Positions 63,841 through 64,000 of a stretch of DNA of 64,000 nucleotides are shown piece by piece. Numbering within the stretch: the first letter of the stretch is position 1; every line of letters begins with the position of its first letter. The DNA comes from Sulfurimonas sp. HSL-1716. Lineage in GTDB: Bacteria; Campylobacterota; Campylobacteria; Campylobacterales; Sulfurimonadaceae. The stretch spans positions 620,001-684,000 of the forward strand of contig NZ_CP147918.1 in NCBI RefSeq assembly GCF_039645975.1, given 5' to 3'. The translations under genes and the position numbers were made by a program. The notes beneath the pieces are model-generated. The model was not told where the DNA came from. It did not search any database and saw only the letters and a list, made by a program, of their open reading frames with translations.

Positions 63841-64000
63841 ATGATGCTATTACACCATTTAAAAAGTGCTTTAAAAGATCTTGAAGATCTTATAAGCATA
63901 ACGCAGACTGATATAGAAGATATAAAAGAGGCGAAACAGAGTCCTCAGTTTGATCGCATACCTTTAAAAGATGAAAAGATCAAGAGCTTCGAATCGAAAA
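63841..64000 (+). CDS. flgN: FlgN-like flagellar chaperone, 5' part
   Basis: The first 53 codons of a gene cut by the window end. Predicted helical (HHLKSALKDLEDLISITQTDIEDIKEAK), as in FlgN chaperones for hook-filament proteins. The call rests mostly on position after flgM. AGGAG stands just before the ATG. Confidence 0.7.
   Translation, partial: MMLLHHLKSALKDLEDLISITQTDIEDIKEAKQSPQFDRIPLKDEKIKSFESK

Overview
The window reads as chromosomal DNA of a Campylobacterota (Epsilonproteobacteria), most like a free-living Sulfurimonas/Sulfurovum-type sulfur oxidiser. The evidence is the dimeric all-alpha dUTPase, the DnaA regulator HobA inside the lysC-hobA-holB-folP order known from Helicobacter, the CbpA-HspR heat-shock pair, an ArsS-type histidine kinase, a PglB-type oligosaccharyltransferase, a flgI-flgJ-flgM-flgN flagellar run and many small multihaem cytochromes. 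Genes are tightly packed on both strands. Stop/start overlaps (ATGA, TTGA, TAATG) and TTG/GTG starts are common. I saw no rRNA, tRNA, CRISPR array, transposase or prophage.

Layout. 0-4.6 kb: the 3' part of an EAL (c-di-GMP phosphodiesterase) gene, then an overlapping ovothiol run (ovoA, ovoB, an 80-residue unknown, a PNPOx-like flavoprotein). 4.6-12.5 kb: a small four-Cys protein, dut, proA, an orphan ABC ATPase, then a minus-strand block crcB, plsC, SH3 membrane protein, purQ, purS, purC, ctpA. 12.6-16.2 kb: clpB with an HspR (HAIR-like) operator over a consensus promoter, a tetrahaem cytochrome and an unknown. 16.3-21.5 kb: the conserved rpmH-rnpA-yidD-yidC-jag-mnmE block and ruvX. 21.5-28.9 kb: an unknown, ilvC, an ElyC-like protein, a beta-propeller/OmpA protein, an ankyrin protein and rpsR-ssb-rpsF, which has an S6:S18 leader motif. 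28.9-34.1 kb: a divergent polysaccharide deacetylase, dprA, queA, tatC, tatB, hemW.

34.2-38.6 kb is a coherent redox locus: SHP-type cytochrome c, dihaem cytochrome c (DHC), a cytochrome b561 fused to a second DHC, a His-rich Spy/CpxP-like protein, and an OmpR/ArsS-type two-component system. An 11-bp tandem repeat upstream of the first gene looks like the binding site for the locus's own response regulator. 38.7-50.3 kb is housekeeping: rppH, lysC (with a likely internal beta-subunit start), hobA, holB, folP, a CZB-domain protein, holA, rnr, an HDOD protein, greA, purL.

50.3-52.1 kb is the clearest accessory stretch. A mazEF toxin-antitoxin module is bracketed by two 17-bp direct repeats. 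It is followed by a ~400-bp non-coding element with long inverted repeats and by an AT-rich orphan PIN-domain gene. 52-64 kb returns to core genes: a NIF3-like domain protein, a membrane protein, purH, cbpA-hspR (second HAIR-like operator), murA, two unknowns, an exonuclease-like protein with a changed active site, pglB, an unknown, rsmD, and the start of a flagellar run with candidate sigma-54 (flgI) and sigma-28 (flgM) promoters.

The best candidates for something new are the SHP/DHC/b561 locus with its predicted operator, the ovothiol operon with its coupled unknown genes, and the mazEF/inverted-repeat island. The HspR regulon sites, the S6:S18 leader and the lysC internal start are strong regulatory predictions read directly from sequence.
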